Origin: Ficedula albicollis
Lineage: Eukaryota > Chordata > Aves > Passeriformes > Muscicapidae
DNA: 64,000 nucleotides
Assembly: GCF_000247815.1 (NCBI RefSeq)
Contig: NC_021671.1
Span: forward strand, 25,313,338-25,377,337
Reading direction: 5' to 3'
The notes below the pieces were generated by a model. That model was not told the DNA's origin, did not search any database, and worked only from the letters and a program-made list of their open reading frames with translations. How positions within the stretch are numbered: the stretch's first letter is position 1; every line of letters starts with the position of its first letter. Shown piece by piece: positions 1 to 12,790 of the stretch. A program made the position numbers and the translations under genes.

Positions 1-3000
1 CTAAAGAGAACAAAAATAGATGTTAACAGGAACAAGGTTTACACTTGCTGGCTGCTATTCTCCAGAGGGACAGTTAATAGGAGTATACACTGGCACTCTA
101 TATACAGCACAGTAGATGGCTAAATGTTAGGTTTTACATGTATTAGGTGTCTTTATTTTGTCCGTTCTGTTACTACTAAAACTCAGTTTGCTGTGAATGC
201 AACATTGCCCAGCACCTAAGTTTGTGTTGCCATCAGTAGCAGATCCCTGGTGAATTTCTGATAGCCCTGGGCCTTCTGAATTCACCTTTCAGGCTCTGCT
301 GTGACTTCTGATCAGAACTCCTTTTGTCTGCAGCATACACAGGGTCACAGGTAGCTCTAGATGCCAACGTAGCAAGATTACAACCACAAGGCAGTGTAAG
401 TGCTAGTTGCTGCCATGTATATCATAATCCTTAATGCATTTTGCACCACAGTTACACAGAGCTAAACCAAACTGCGCTGGGTAATTGTCACCTTGTCATC
501 AGCCAGTTGCTATAACAACTAAAACAAAGCTCAAAGCAAGCCAAGACTAGCCCAGAGAAAGTAAAGCCCTACAGCCCTAGTTCCACAGGCAGTTTCTACA
601 AGACCTGTGCCTGGTAACAGGCACAGCAATAATGACTTTACTGCTTTATAAGGCTATATTATAAATTGTAATCTAGTCAATACAATCAATGGAAAGTGAA
701 AAGGCATTCAGCTCTCTGGAATAATTTGGTTAAAATTGCAACATCAAGGATACATAGAAAGCTCTGTTGATTATTACCTTTCGTTTCTGATGAGAGTTCA
801 ATGCATCCAGCTTTCCAAAACACCTTTATTGCATATGAAATAGGTATGAAATTCTGTTCTAAGTTGTCAATAATTTTGAGTGTCAATTTTGTGTATCAGT
901 GAATGGATGGACTTGTTTATACACACAGGAAAGGCTTCAGAGTTTGCTGAAAGGTTTTTACTTTGGGGTTGGTTTGTTTTTGTTTTTTTTTCAGGTAAAT
1001 GTCAGTTTTTAGTCTCATCTTTCCTCTAAACTTTTCTTTACAAGAACGATTGCAAGTAAAACAAGTTTTAAAAGAAAGTCATGTGAAAGCTTTCATAAAA
1101 TTGCACTAATTAAGAGATATTTTGCATTTCCTGAATTGAGGTTTATATTACTTTCTGTCCTCATTAGGGGATTAAATCCCAAATTACTAGCAATAGCTAG
1201 TATTTACTATCTAACTACTTTTAGGCTGTAGTTCTATCAAAAGGAAAATTCACCTTATTCACATAAGGTGAATATTTTCTACTGACTACTGAAGTCTTAA
1301 GTAAATGATCTAAGTGAGCTGTCTAGTAGGAAGGGGGATTTGTTTCTGTGATCTTTTCTTGTTTTTTTCTTTTTATTGTGTTTTGCAGAGGGGATAAATT
1401 CAAGGAAGGAATAACGGTTTTTACTTGGTTTTAGATTCAAAGGCATGTAGCACATAATACTGATTCAGGACATAGACTTTTGCCCAGTTGAAAGGAGAGT
1501 TTCCATATCTTGCCCTGGTAGTCTGTGTGATGTGAATTTCCTGAAGCACTGATCAAGCTGTGTGCAATAATGAGGAAAAAGACACCAGACCAAAAAAATA
1601 ATCTACTGATCTTTTATCCACATTCCCTAATGTTTTTGTATGTGACTCAGTAATTTGTTTGTGGTCATAATTATTTCATATTCTTCTTGAAGATCTGAGT
1701 TAGCATATTAATTCTGCTGGTAGAAGAAAAATAAGGCAAACCAATTAATTCTAATGGATTTCAAACTCAGATCTAGAAATGGTCTGTCTTTTTTTGGGTT
1801 CGACTGCAAGGAGTTGCAAAAAAAAGGCATTACTTTGTTTTGCATAGCTTCTCTGTGAGAATCAAGTCTTCGGCGGTTGGTGGGAGGAAGATATTCAATA
1901 AATTGCCCATATTTTTTATACTTGAGTAGCTAGAGTGTCTTTCTGCCTCTTGGTTACTGTTTCAGGCTCCAGATGAAATTCTTGTGGAACACTGTTAGAA
2001 ATGCAATTTGCCAACCCACTGACCTTCCCATGTGTCCTGGTTCTGCCAAAAGAGAGAAGTCTTCATCCTGTCTTTGCATAGAAGGATCTATCTTAAAGTC
2101 ACTTTTGGTCATCCCAAGGCTCATAATGATTGAGTTCATCTCAGTGACTCAACAAGAAATTCCAGATTTGATTTTTCCTGGTGTTATTTTTTGTGCTGTC
2201 AGAGTTGGTCCCCACGTGCAGAGGCAGCCAGAGGTAGAGGTGTGCAAGTCCCTTTGTGAATGGGGAAGGGGACAGACTCCTTTGGTTAACACCTTACGTG
2301 TCTTATCCCTTCTTGTAGAAACACAGACTGAGGATGCTCTTTCATATCAGTCCTAGTAAATATCAGACTTCTGCCACCAACACGCTGTGTGCTTGCTCTG
2401 CCACCACATGGTGTATGATTTTTTTTTTCCCCCCTGGCAAACAGGAGATGGAGGAAAGGGAATACTTTGGAGTGTTAATTTCTTCAGGTGAAATCCTGAT
2501 GGGATTCGGGGAATGAAATTATTTTCAGAGCCTCAAGAAATCTTCTGTGTTCCCCCCTGGCAAACTGGAGATGGAGGAAAGGGAACACTTTGGAGTGTTA
2601 ATTTCTTCAGGTGAAATCCTGATGGGATTCGGGGAATGAAATTATTTTCAGAGCCTCAAGAAATCTTCTGTGATATGGAAATATTATTTTCTGCCCTACT
2701 AAAGAAATGGCATGACATAGGAACATTGGAAATATTAACACTTGAGGAGGATGTAATCGCATGCCTGTTTAAGGAAGGAGGATTTATAAGTCTTTTCTCA
2801 CTTTAAACCTGAGGTAGAGAGAGCATCTCCATATGTGATCAGAAATTTAGGTATTAAAAAAAAGAACTTAGTTCTGAATCTCTATTTTTAGTGGTCTCTC
2901 TCTGGATGAGTACAAGTATGTGCTCCAATGAGATTTGTGGATCTGAGAGAAGAAAGGAATAGTTTGCTTTTTATTGTTCATTCATTTCTCTTGACATTAT

Positions 3001-4833
3001 GAAATATTATAAATAATTCTGTACCTTCCCACTCTGGTTCTGTGCTTTTCATCTCTCTTAAGAGGTGTTGTGCAGGTTTTTTTATTCTATGCTACCTAAT
3101 GCTCCTATTCTACTTTTGGTGGATGTACTGGGGACAACAGGGATTTCTAATAGTGGCTAACTTTCAAAGTGGCATTTGCCAGAACATATAAGTATTTTAC
3201 AGTTATGTAAATTAAATGACACAAGATCTTTGGTGAGGAGAAATAGGTACCATGAAATTATTCATAAAGTAAAAATTTATGCAGTACTTTTCGTTGATCT
3301 TTGATTTTCAAAGTTTAAAATAAAGAGCAAAAGATTAAATTACTTTGTCTAACTATTGTAAATATTTGTCCATTATAGCAGTGTGGTTTTTTGCTATATC
3401 ATGTGTTTAGTAATGGTGATACCAATGTTTCACTCTAATTTTATAGATTTGCAACTATTTAACCAAATATTCTTTCTTAGGAGAAATTTTTCTAGGTCAC
3501 CTGGTCAAAAATAATTCAGCACATTCAGAAAACATTGCTTCTATAAATTGACAATATTTAAAAAGAAAAGTGACCCCTTTCAAATAGGTTAAGTAAGTGT
3601 CTGAATGCAGTAAGAATTTTAAATGTACAGTGAAAATGGAGTTGCAATATATCCTTGGGAGAAAGAAATGAGATACAGAAAATGTATAGATAGGAAAGAG
3701 GTGGTGGCCATGAGTCTGTTGACAGATTCACAGGAGAGCCTTGAGAGAAATCTCTGGCCCTTCTGTAAGACAGACATCTCAGTGGAACCCATTTCACAAC
3801 TTAAAATTCCTTTGCAGTTGTTTGCACAAGTCCATCCAGGATCTTAACTAAGAATTGAGCTCAAGACAGAAGCACCTGTGCTCCCACTCAGGAAACATTA
3901 TTGGCAGCTATTCTCATGGAGAGAGGCCTTTTAAAAGGGTTTTTCATTCCAGTTTAGTGAAGGCAGGGTTGCAATGGTGGTGTGGAGTCCCCTGGTATTG
4001 CCAGGCATTGCTACTATGCAGTTCTGTTCAAGGAATGAACTCTGTTTTCATGAGTCAGTCATTGCTTTGATTCAGAGTGAAAAGGTTATAAAGGCAATAG
4101 AGACCATGGGGGAAAAGTGCTGAATTTTCACACTTGAGTGAGCACCAATGTGAAGGGTTGTGGTTTTGCTTGCACTTATAAGCCTGTTTTCATTTCAAAG
4201 GGTTTTGATACATGTAACTGGGAATGGAGTGTGGCTCCGAATATCATTTTAAAGATTATGCTGCATCAATGATCTGACAATGCACTGGAAAGGTTAAATT
4301 GAGTGCAGACCATTTAGCTTTGGTATTGTGATTAATTTCAAATGATATCAGTTACGAATACTAGTTTCAAATATTTACTGAAAAAGCCAATATATCACAT
4401 GGGAACTTTAGAAAGTAAAATAACACCAGTTAACTGTGATTTTGCTCCCAAATGAACGGATCAGGTGATTGTGACCTTGACAGGGCTCTTTCCTCCAGCC
4501 CTCCCCTCCCCTCTCGTATGTACCAAACTGACATGCTCATCTGTATACTTGAAAAGCCCTTGATACTGATATTTATACTGAAACTTGGTGTTGATATTTG
4601 CTATTTATTATCAAAGGTCTTTTGCTTTACAGGCTTATCTATTAAAACAGGTGAGATGGCAAATGCTGACATGATAGTTTTGCAGTTACATAAGATGTTT
4701 GAATATATTATTAAGTCCCCTGATGAAGGTGATTAAGAATCAGCCTATTAACAGTTCAGAATTAGGTGTACTGCTGTTATACTAGGTATATTAGGCATAT
4801 TAACTCTTTTTGCTCTTTTCTTTGATACTGCAG
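1..4833 (+). other. MYO16: MYO16 upstream intron (3' part)
   Basis: AT-rich non-coding sequence leading to the acceptor at 4834. Apart from a 122-bp tandem duplication at 2430-2673, I see no repeat family, RNA gene or conserved exon. Open frames here (for example 1973-2356 and 4452-4736) have no recognisable domains and overlap frames on the other strand. Confidence 0.75.
2430..2673. repeat. 122-bp tandem duplication
   Basis: Two direct copies, about 2430-2551 and 2552-2673, share a start at CCCCCCTGGCAAAC and an end at AAATCTTCTGTG. They differ by a few bases (AACAGGAG against AACTGGAG, AATACTTT against AACACTTT). Confidence 0.9.
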
Positions 4834-4904
4834 TGCTACGGCTGTTGAAGGATGGTGCTGACCCTCATATGCTCCTTTCCTCAGGAGGCTCCTTGCTCCA
4901 TCTG
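4834..4904 (+). CDS. MYO16: MYO16 internal coding exon (start of the ankyrin region)
   Basis: Internal exon of unconventional myosin XVI, a brain-enriched myosin with an N-terminal ankyrin domain reported to bind protein phosphatase 1 catalytic subunits. The exon follows a pyrimidine-rich tract ending in CAG and ends CTG before GTAAGA. Its first two bases, TG, complete a codon begun in an upstream exon, probably the Val of the human sequence. The next 23 codons read [18 protein letters not shown] and then SLLHL. This is the helix-loop-helix signature of an ankyrin repeat and is nearly identical to human MYO16 near residues 77-99 as I recall it. It ends in phase 0 and joins 11383 directly, giving SLLHL-CARYD. 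No codon is broken. The preceding exon, with the start Met and a PP1-docking KVxF-type motif in mammals, was not found in 1-4833 and must lie upstream. Confidence 0.93.
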
Positions 4905-5862
4905 GTAAGAGTGATTGAAGATTAGTGTTAGTGGCTGTGAATAAACTTGGTGGGATAGTGAGTAGCAGATATGGAATATTAACAAAGAAGAAAGGCTTAG
5001 AAGGTTTTTTTTTTTTTTTTAAATATACACTGAGCTCTGCCATGGCTGTGATTTGCATCCAGATATGTTTTTTAAATAAATGGTAATTTTCAAGTTGCTT
5101 ACAGAAGAATGGATCATGTCATAGGAGTAGTAGCTAACAAAGGAGAATAAAGTGTTTTAGTTAGAAATTATCTATGCAGCAGGAAAGAGCAAAGGAAATA
5201 CGGCTTGATTCCAAATAGAAAATTATGTGGTTCAAAGATTCACAGGTCCTATATGAAAAAATCCCCATGATTTAGCATTTTTCCTTTTGTTTTTGTGACA
5301 CTTTCTTGCACCAGTTTCCTGCATTAACATATTATCTGCATTTAGTTTATCATTATTTACATAGCAATTCAGATTAGTAACAGGAAGATAAAAGAAAAAC
5401 AATTGGTATATGATACTGAAAGTATAAACAAGAGTTAAGGATATGAAAGGCAGACAGAAAGAAAATATCATTGGAGTGGAATTTTGGCATTGCCGAAGCC
5501 AGTAGCAAGACTCATAAATAATTGCTACATCTTGTGATCCTTTTCTTTGGTCTGTGATGCTTTAGTCTCAGACGTGCTGTCTATTCCATGTGAAACTACT
5601 TTCAGACATTTGGATCCAACTTTGTTGCACGCTGTGGCTCAGAGAAATGTGACCAGCAAAGTAATGACATGTCTGCTGACAGTGTTTCATTTATACAAAA
5701 TACAGTAATTTATTGATGAGAAAGAGCCCCTCTAATTTTACTGGACTCCAGCACACCTGTAACCATGCTCTTGCAAGATACAGTGTTTCCCTAATGTAAT
5801 TAATTTGGGTTTTTCATCTTCCATGGCCACAAGAACTTTAGGAAATAGAGGCCAAGGCAAGG

Positions 5863-6284
5863 TGTAGAAGATTACTTTCCCCAAATGAGGCCCCTGGGAT
5901 CATATCCCTTGAAGATAAAGAAATTCTTTAGGGCATGCATCACTTTCCTGAATCAAAACTCTTTTTATTGGCTCTTAAAGTAGTAATGTAATTGGTTCCT
6001 TTTTCACATAGAATTTTAAGGTAATTGGTTAGTTTGTAATTCGTAGTTTTTATTGGTTAGATTCTGAATCCTTCAGAAAACTATAAAAGACCTTTGTTAT
6101 ATTTTGTAATCGGGCATTCGTGACCAGACAACCTTCGGAAAATAAAGATGATTTCGGAACGACTGATGTCCCAAGCCTACTCTCCGCTAGCGTGTAGCTG
6201 AAAGTTTTGCTGCAGGAGTTCCCGGACCTATTGGAACTCTTGCAGCAGACTGAGGTCGGAAGAATTCCCCCCGGAACAGCTACA
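5863..6284 (+). mobile_element. Solo LTR of an endogenous retrovirus, class II-like
   Basis: A 422-bp element begins TGTAG and ends CTACA, a perfect 5-bp terminal inverted repeat with the TG...CA ends expected of an LTR. It is flanked by GCAAGG (5857-5862) and GTAAGG (6285-6290), a 6-bp target duplication with one mismatch, the size made by alpha/betaretrovirus-type integrases. Inside, in order, are several ATTGG boxes (inverted CCAAT) between about 5968 and 6056, a TATA box (TATAAAAG, 6082), a polyadenylation signal (AATAAA, 6141) and a GC-richer U5-like end. No primer-binding site, gag, pol or env sequence adjoins it, so it is a recombined solo LTR in the same orientation as the host gene. 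The family name is not known to me. Confidence 0.8.
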
Positions 6285-6570
6285 GTAAGGGGAAAGTATA
6301 GTATTGATTTGGAAATTTAGAAATTTGAATTATCTTTTCCCTTATCCGACTATTTGTCTGTAAAGATGCTCAATCACTCTTTAAAAATGCAGTTCAAATG
6401 AGATTTTGTTTTCTTTGGTATTCTCAAAACAGAGGCATCCCAAATCTTACCCCATTCCAAAAGCCTTAGGAGATTCTCTCCAGATCTTCAGTGTGGGTGA
6501 TTTGACATGAGTAATGCATTTTAAAATAAAATAAAGAAATACTAATCTTCAGGGATTTTAAGTTTTTTTA

Positions 6571-7926
6571 TGTCTTGGTTTAATTTAGGTTTGCCAATTT
6601 TACTATACTCTGTTTCTCTTTGAGATAGGATATAGGAGCAAAAACAAGGCAGGCTTAAAACTTAAAAGGATATAAAGAAGAAATTTATTAATAACACAGA
6701 GAAAAATAAGAAATTCAGAATAAGATTTCCAGATCACTCCCTCCTCTCCCCCCCACCCCCACTTCCATATTTCTTAACAACACACGAAGACACTTCTATC
6801 AGTCTTCCACTTAAATAATCATTTCAGCTCACTTTAGAGAGAAAAGTTCTTTCTTGTGTCCACAGGGTTTGTCTTCACTTTCACAATTTGCATCCGCCGG
6901 GAAAATCTGCAAATTGTGGAACTCGTCCCATCCTCACAGTCTTTCCAGAGCTGTGTTATGAGTCATGTCAAAAAAAACTGTTCAAAGGCAAAAAGTTTTC
7001 TTAATCTCTTTTTTCCATCAAATGTCTGTTCATCTTTCCATTCTCCAGAACAGAGACCCCCATTCCCTTGGGGCAAAGGATCCTTTTCTCAAACACTTCA
7101 ACCCCCTCATGTGTTTTTTCCATGATTTGAAGGAATTTCAGTGTATTCCAGTCCACCCTATAGCTTACAAAAAAGGTTTTTCGGCCAACCTATTCACGGC
7201 GTCTCTTCAATCTCTTCCTATCTGGAAACTTACCTCTTACTTCGCTAACTCTAGTATGCTTTCTGCTCTATTCCTCTCATTCAAGGGAGGTCAGGAGATC
7301 TGCAGTCTTATCTGAGCATTGGAAGGGTTGAAATTGCACACAGAAGGTGAAGGGAGCCGTGCCAGGACTTTCAGGCCACGCCGGCTGGGTGGAGAAGGCT
7401 CGGCCGGAGCAGAGCCCGGCTGCATTTCTCCCAGGCTGTGTGGGCAGCTGGGGGGTGGAACTTTCAGGCCGCACCGGCTGGGTGGAGAAGGCTCGACCGG
7501 AGCAGAGCCCGGCTGCATTTCTCCCAGGCTGTGTGGGCAGCTGGGGGGTGGAACTAGGATCTCAGCAAAGGTTTCTCTTTCCCCTGGCCATCAGGGCCCC
7601 TAGTTGAAAACAGGGGGCCTCGGTGGCTCCCCACCCCTGCCCGGCCAGGCCGCATGGGGAGGGGGCCGGGCCGGCCAGCCCTACCTTCGCAAAAGCTGGA
7701 AGCCAAAAGAGAAAGAGTTCACTTCGCCAATGTGATTCAGGGAGGTGAAGTAACTTTTAAATGGTTTCCCAGGCTGTTAGTTATTAAATCAGCTTTCCAA
7801 TTGGTCCCAGAAACTCACAGAGGAAGTTCTCATAGAGGAAAACTCCTGTGTCTGTATGTCTGTGCTCTGTGCTCCTCTTCCTTTCATTCAAAGCCAGCAC
7901 ACATTATCTAGTTTAGCTGCTGCACA
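6571..7926 (+). mobile_element. Probable long LTR-type element with GC-rich core
   Basis: It begins TGTCTTGGTTT, a typical start of passerine ERV LTRs as I remember them, and plausibly ends CTGCACA at 7926. Flanks are similar (GTTTTTTTA before, GTTTTTA after), possibly a target duplication blurred by T-run length change. The first 800 bases are AT- and C-run-rich. From about 7360 to 7690 the base composition switches to strongly GC-rich and CpG-containing, including a 93-bp tandem duplication. No viral coding frame is recognisable. The ends and orientation are tentative, and two unrelated insertions side by side are possible. Confidence 0.45.
7370..7555. repeat. 93-bp GC-rich tandem duplication
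   Basis: Two copies, 7370-7462 and 7463-7555, start TTCAGGCC and end GGGGGGTGGAAC. They are GC-rich and differ at a few sites (CACGCCGG against CGCACCGG, CTCGGCCGG against CTCGACCGG). Confidence 0.9.
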
Positions 7927-8104
7927 GTTTTTAACTACAGATATAATCTGCAGTTGAACTGTGCCATTTTAGGTTTCTTGATCTGTATCATGCCCCAATT
8001 CACTGTCATAATCACTATCTCTCATCTGGTGCCTGCTGCTCCACATATGCTTCTTAAGGAAGGAAAGCTTTCTGCTGAAAGAAATCTGTGGTAGAGAGCT
8101 ATGT

Positions 8105-9215
8105 GTAACCTACCTGGCTCTAGCCCTAACCCTAGGCTGAGCAGTTAAGCCTGTATGGGGGTTAGACTGGATCCAGGCAGCAAAGTGTGGAGAGAGCCAT
8201 GGTTATAACAGTGCTACGTTCTCCTTGGCATGGCTATGGTAGCTGCAGACTCCCAGAACCTCGGGGCATTGGGGTTTTCTGAACCCTAACCCTAGGCGTA
8301 ACCCTAACCCTAGGCTGGGTGCCTAAACCTGTATGGGGGTGAGACATGAGGGAAGCAGAAAAGTGTGGATGGAGCCATGTTATGGCAGTCCTGTGTTCTC
8401 CTTGGCATACCAATTGTAGTGGCAAAGTCCCAGAACCTCAAGGCTTGGCAGTTTTCTGAACCCTAACCCTAGCTGTATCCTTAACCCTAGGCTGAACAGT
8501 TAAACCAGCATGGGGATGAGCCTGGAGCCAAGCATGTAGGTGTGGAGGGAGCCATGATTTGACAGTCTGGTTTTCCCTTGGCATGTGTTTTGTAGCTGCA
8601 GAGTCGTTGGAGCTCTAGACTTTGTAATTTTCTAAACCCTAACCTTTGGCATTATCCTAAAAAACCTATGCAGAGCAGTTAAACCTGTATGGGTGTGTGA
8701 CTGGAGCCAGGCAGCCAAGTGTGGAGGGAGGCACTGTTACACCAGTCCTGTGCCCCCCTTGGCATGCCTATTGTAGCCGCACTGTCCCTGGAACTCTTAT
8801 GCTTGGTGGTTTGCTGAACCCTAATCCTAGGCGTAAGCCTAACCCTAGGCTGAGCACCTAGACCTGCATGGGGGTGAGGCCTGAGGGAAGCAGAAATGTG
8901 TGGATGGAGCCTTGTTAAGGCAGTCCTGCATTCTCCTTGGCATGCCTTTTGTACTTGCAGACTCTCAGAATCTCGGGTCTTTGCTGTTTTCTGAACCCTA
9001 ATCCTAGGCATAAGCCTAACCCTAGCTGTAGCATTAAACCTAGGCTGAGTACTTCAGAATGGGGGTTGGGCAGTATCCAGGCAGCAAAGTGTGGAGAGAC
9101 CCATTGTTATAACAGTCCTACATTCTCCTTGTCATGGCTATTGTAGCTGGAGCCTCCCAGAACCTCGGGGCGTTGTTGTTTTCTGAACCCTAACCCTAGG
9201 CGTAACCCTAACCCT
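8105..9215 (-). repeat. Satellite array with telomere-like CCCTAA motifs
   Basis: About six units of roughly 176-192 bp. Each carries a block such as GAACCCTAACCCTAGGCGTA. These blocks fall near 8281, 8458, 8634, 8816, 8993 and 9185. Between them is a shared spacer with CCTTGGCATG, GTAGCTGCAG and AAGTGTGGAGGGAGCC. The telomere-like motif appears only in runs of one to three per unit, so this is a diverged satellite containing telomeric hexamers, not a pure interstitial telomere. The reverse complement matches the array at 15815-16690, so I call this orientation minus. Confidence 0.85.
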
Positions 9216-11382
9216 AACCCTGCCTGATTAAACTGCCTCAGTTTAATCAGAGTCACTTTTAAGTACTCATAATTCATTTATAGGAAAATGCTCATCCTAC
9301 TGGTGATAGAGATAAACCTGAATTCAATGAAATTGAAATTTGACCCTGATTTGAGAGCAGTAGAGAAAGGAGAGGAGAATCATGATACAGGGAAGCAAGA
9401 GAAGCCAAACTTATTTTTAGCAGGAATTGAAACTAGTAGTTTAGCATGCACCTGTGTTATATTCTTAAAACCCTCTCAGATCCATTTTAACTGTCAGTTT
9501 TACAACTGTGAAGCTGCTTGGTCCAAAGGGGATCTTAGTGTTTATTCTTTCCACTTGTAGGCTAAATATTTTGGTGTCACAATGAATGGAAAATATATGT
9601 ATATTATGCTTCTTAAAATTTGATTCATTATACAATTCTGTTTTCCTTTTCCATATCTCTTAATTTCCCAAATATGATACAATTCTAAAAAAAAATAAAA
9701 AAATCAAATGTGACACTTTGTAAAGATTCTGTTTTTGTCTCTGTAGAGAGCATCCCAATATTGTTGAATCTAGGCAAGCTATGGGAGCTCCGAAGGTATT
9801 AACTGAACTCTGTTTAGGTTCCATGAGAGGGGAAATACAATAAAAAGCGAGTATGTGCCTGAGCTGCCTATACAGTACAGAGCACACGGTGTCAGGTCAA
9901 GGCACGCAGACAATCACCCACCCCCACCCTTATAACAAAGTATATGTGTCACAGTTTTATTCTGGATCTTTAACTGAGCTTGTCCGATTTTTCACAAAAC
10001 CTATTAAACAAGAATCAAGGAGCACAGCAACAAATTTAAGCTGCAGCTAATCACAAAAGGCTCTACATCTATTATTAATACACAACATGGCACAGTGACA
10101 CCTGTCATCTCTAGAACTGGTTGGTTGGTTGTTTTTTATTTTTTGCTTAACAATGGCTTGAAAATATGGTTGGTGTTATGCTATCTGTAATATAAAATGT
10201 CTTACCTCTGATTTCTTAAATTTCAGCATAGAACAGCTCAATTTAAGTTGTACTGATACGATGAATGATACTGATGCAACAAAACAAAACTGTTTCTAGA
10301 GCTGCCAGATAAGTTACACAAGCTAAAGGAAATACATTAGAATTCAATTTTTGTTCTGTAATTTAATTATCAGTATATTTGGAAATCATTTTGGGTGGTA
10401 CTGCTTTTTATCCTGATAGAATTTAATATTCATCTTCAGGGTTATCTATATTTATGATCGTAGGAGTACGTGCAGCTGCTGCATTCTGCTGAAGGTCTCA
10501 GCTATATCTTGGCTTCGCAGTCAGATCCAGTTACACACTTTTCCTTCTTCCCCACTTCCTTTAGTATCCTGGTTTCCATGCCAGATTAAAATAAGTCTCC
10601 CCATAACCTCGTCCCCTTGGGGAAAGAGATAGGATCCTTCTCTAAAGAGTTACTGGGCTTGTGTGTGAGGCCAGAGTTAGGATCTTAACTGAGGTGCCCT
10701 GACTGTCTTTTAAGGTATCATCCATAACTTTACACGTAAGAAGTCACAGATGTGACAGAGGAGTAAGGTCAAAACAATGTCTAAGCCATTTTCTTCTTCT
10801 CTACTGAAGCTGTGACCATGACCAAGGTATAGAAACATGCACACATGCACGCATATACAAACACACATGCATCTCTCTACCCGCCAATAACACCCTCAGT
10901 GTGCAGAGTATTTATCTGGCAGAGAGACTTGAACAGGAATCTGTATAGTTAGTGAATTTGAAATCGAGGTGGGGTATGAAGAAGGGTGCATTATTGCCCT
11001 GAACTGCATAAAAGGCAGAGAAATTAATGTATTCATGGACATATGTATGTGTGGGTGTGCATATACTTAGCACTGCTTACGATGTGATCATCATGCACTG
11101 GTGCCTGTGCTCTGATTTGCAATGACAGTACTGAACAGAAAAAACAGCCTCATCCTTATTGTAGATTCAGCAAGATTTCATAAGGAATTAGGGGATTCTG
11201 TGAATCATGCACACGGAACTGGAAATCTCCACACAATTATTTCTATAGATTCCTCAGCTGCTATTCCTTACAAACACAGCAGCTTAACTACAATGTGTCA
11301 TCTGACCAATTTAAATTGTATGTAATAAATTTAGTTGTACACTGAGAAAACACCATCCCTAATCTGCTCTTTTTTCTTCTAG

Positions 11383-11664
<282 letters not shown>

Positions 11665-12030
11665 TGACATTTCTTTGGTGCTCAGGATTTTTAGAAGACA
11701 TTTTTAGGACTTCAATGAGAATAAATTGCAAACATCAATGTCAAGTATCTCCTGTTTCTCCCCTGTGGTCCGGAGCTTATATCTCTGATAAGCACTCAGT
11801 CCCAAATGGGCTATTCAGATAATTTCTTTTCTTTTCTCCTTGTCACTTTCTGTTAAGGGTTGAGTTCTCAGACAATCTTACAAAAAGCTTCTTCTGAAAA
11901 GCAAGCATTGGCTCACTTATATTCAGTAGTCATAAGAAATGTTTGTGAATATGGTCAGAATGAGACAAATTTAATATTTATATAAACAACTTTGACTTTT
12001 TAATCCTTAGTTAATCCAATATAGTAATAG

Positions 12031-12301
12031 ATGTGGCATTCAGCCTTTTTAGAGAGCAGTAGTGTGCCCAGGTGGCTAAGAAGGCCAATGGCATCCTGGC
12101 CTGTACCAGAAACAGTGGCCAGCAGGATGAGGACAGTGATTGTCCCCCTGTACTCAGCACTGCTGAGGCCACACCTCAAATCCTGTGCTCAGTTCTGGGC
12201 CCCTCACTACAAAGAAAGGGGCTGAGGGGCTGGAGTGAGTCCAGAGAAGGGCAAACAGTGATTGTCCCGCTGTAATCAGCACTACTGAGGCCACACCTCA
12301 A
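12031..12301 (+). mobile_element. CR1 LINE fragment (5' part of a split copy)
   Basis: Diverged CR1 sequence from the 3' end of the LINE. Recognisable blocks are GGTGGCTAAGAAGGCCAATG, GCATCCTGGC, CTGAGGCCACACCTCAAATC, CAGTTCTGGGCCCCTCACTA and GAGTCCAGAGAAGGGCAA. These are characteristic of avian CR1 ORF2 ends. At about 12255-12301 the GTGATTGTCC...CCACACCTCA part (first seen at about 12133-12180) recurs, and the element is then interrupted by a copy of downstream flank (12299-12459). It resumes at about 12471. Confidence 0.8.
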
Positions 12302-12459
12302 TGATCTTGTGTCCTTTAGACCCTAAATGATTCTCTGGTTCTGTTTTGTGCTTCCATTCCTAGGACCACAAACTCTGCTTTTATGCAGTGGTACTAATGC
12401 AGCTCTTCCTCTCAGTTCATTGATATTGCTTTGAAACAGTAGTGCAGAAATAGCTCGTA
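12299..12459. repeat. Extra partial copy of the 478-bp duplicated unit
   Basis: Runs from CAATGATCTTGTGTCCTTTA to AGTGCAGAAATAGCTC and repeats the first 160 bases or so of the unit at 12754 and 13232. It sits inside the CR1, replacing the middle of the element, and so records an additional duplication step. It carries a few substitutions (GTGTCC against GTGCCC, TTTGAAACAG against TTTAAAACAG). Confidence 0.85.
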
Positions 12460-12470
12460 GGGGCTGTTTA

Positions 12471-12790
12471 GGATGGAGAAGAACTGTCTCAGAGAAAACC
12501 TGAAAGAAGGTTGTAAAAAGGTGGGGGTTGGCTTCTCTGGCCAGGTAGAAATCAACAGGACAAGGAGAAATGACCTCAAGTCACACCAGAGGAAGTTGAG
12601 ATTGAATATTCGGAAAACTTTCTGTGCTGAGAGACCCCATTGGAATGGGCTGCCCAGAGAAGAGGCAGAGTCAACATCCCTGGAAGTTTTTAAAAGGTGT
12701 GTGACAGCTGTGGACGTGGTTTAGTGATGGACTTGGCAGTGCTGAGTTAATGGTTGGACTCAATGATCTTGTGCCCTTTAGACCCTAAAT
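12471..12790 (+). mobile_element. CR1 LINE 3' end (continuation of the split copy)
   Basis: Resumes the CR1 3' region: CCTGAAAGAAGGTTGTAAAA, GTGGGGGTTGGCTTCTCTGG, TGGAATGGGCTGCCCAGAGA and GTGGACTTGGCAGTG-like blocks, finishing with GGTTGGACTCAATGATCTT and ATGATTCTCTGGTTCTG. The end resembles the ATGATTCT-type 3' repeat of CR1. No ORF of useful length survives. Confidence 0.85.

Larger units (their letters stand above)
4905..11382 (+). other. MYO16: MYO16 intron, 6.5 kb
   Basis: Intron bounded by GTAAGA at 4905 and CTAG at 11382. It holds a solo LTR (5863-6284), a long LTR-like element (6571-7926) and a telomere-motif satellite (about 8105-9215). The stretches 4905-5862 and 9216-11382 show only AT-rich unique sequence and a short alternating purine-pyrimidine (ACACATGC-type) segment at about 10838-10872. 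Confidence 0.85.

Noticed and set aside
4452..4736. Possible MYO16 exon ending before GGTGATT
   Set aside because: The peptide (ADMIVLQLHKMFEYI) does not match the expected segment before the 4834 exon, and the donor context is weak.
7319..7607. Overlapping GC-rich open frames on both strands
   Set aside because: They lie in the 93-bp tandem duplication within an LTR-like element. The repeated peptide reflects repeated DNA.
8105..9215. True interstitial telomere or fusion point
   Set aside because: Hexamers occur only one to three at a time inside a longer unit of about 180 bp, so this is a satellite with telomere-like motifs.
12473..12724. 83-codon + strand frame
   Set aside because: It lies in the non-coding-like 3' end of a CR1 element and matches no CR1 protein region I can recognise.
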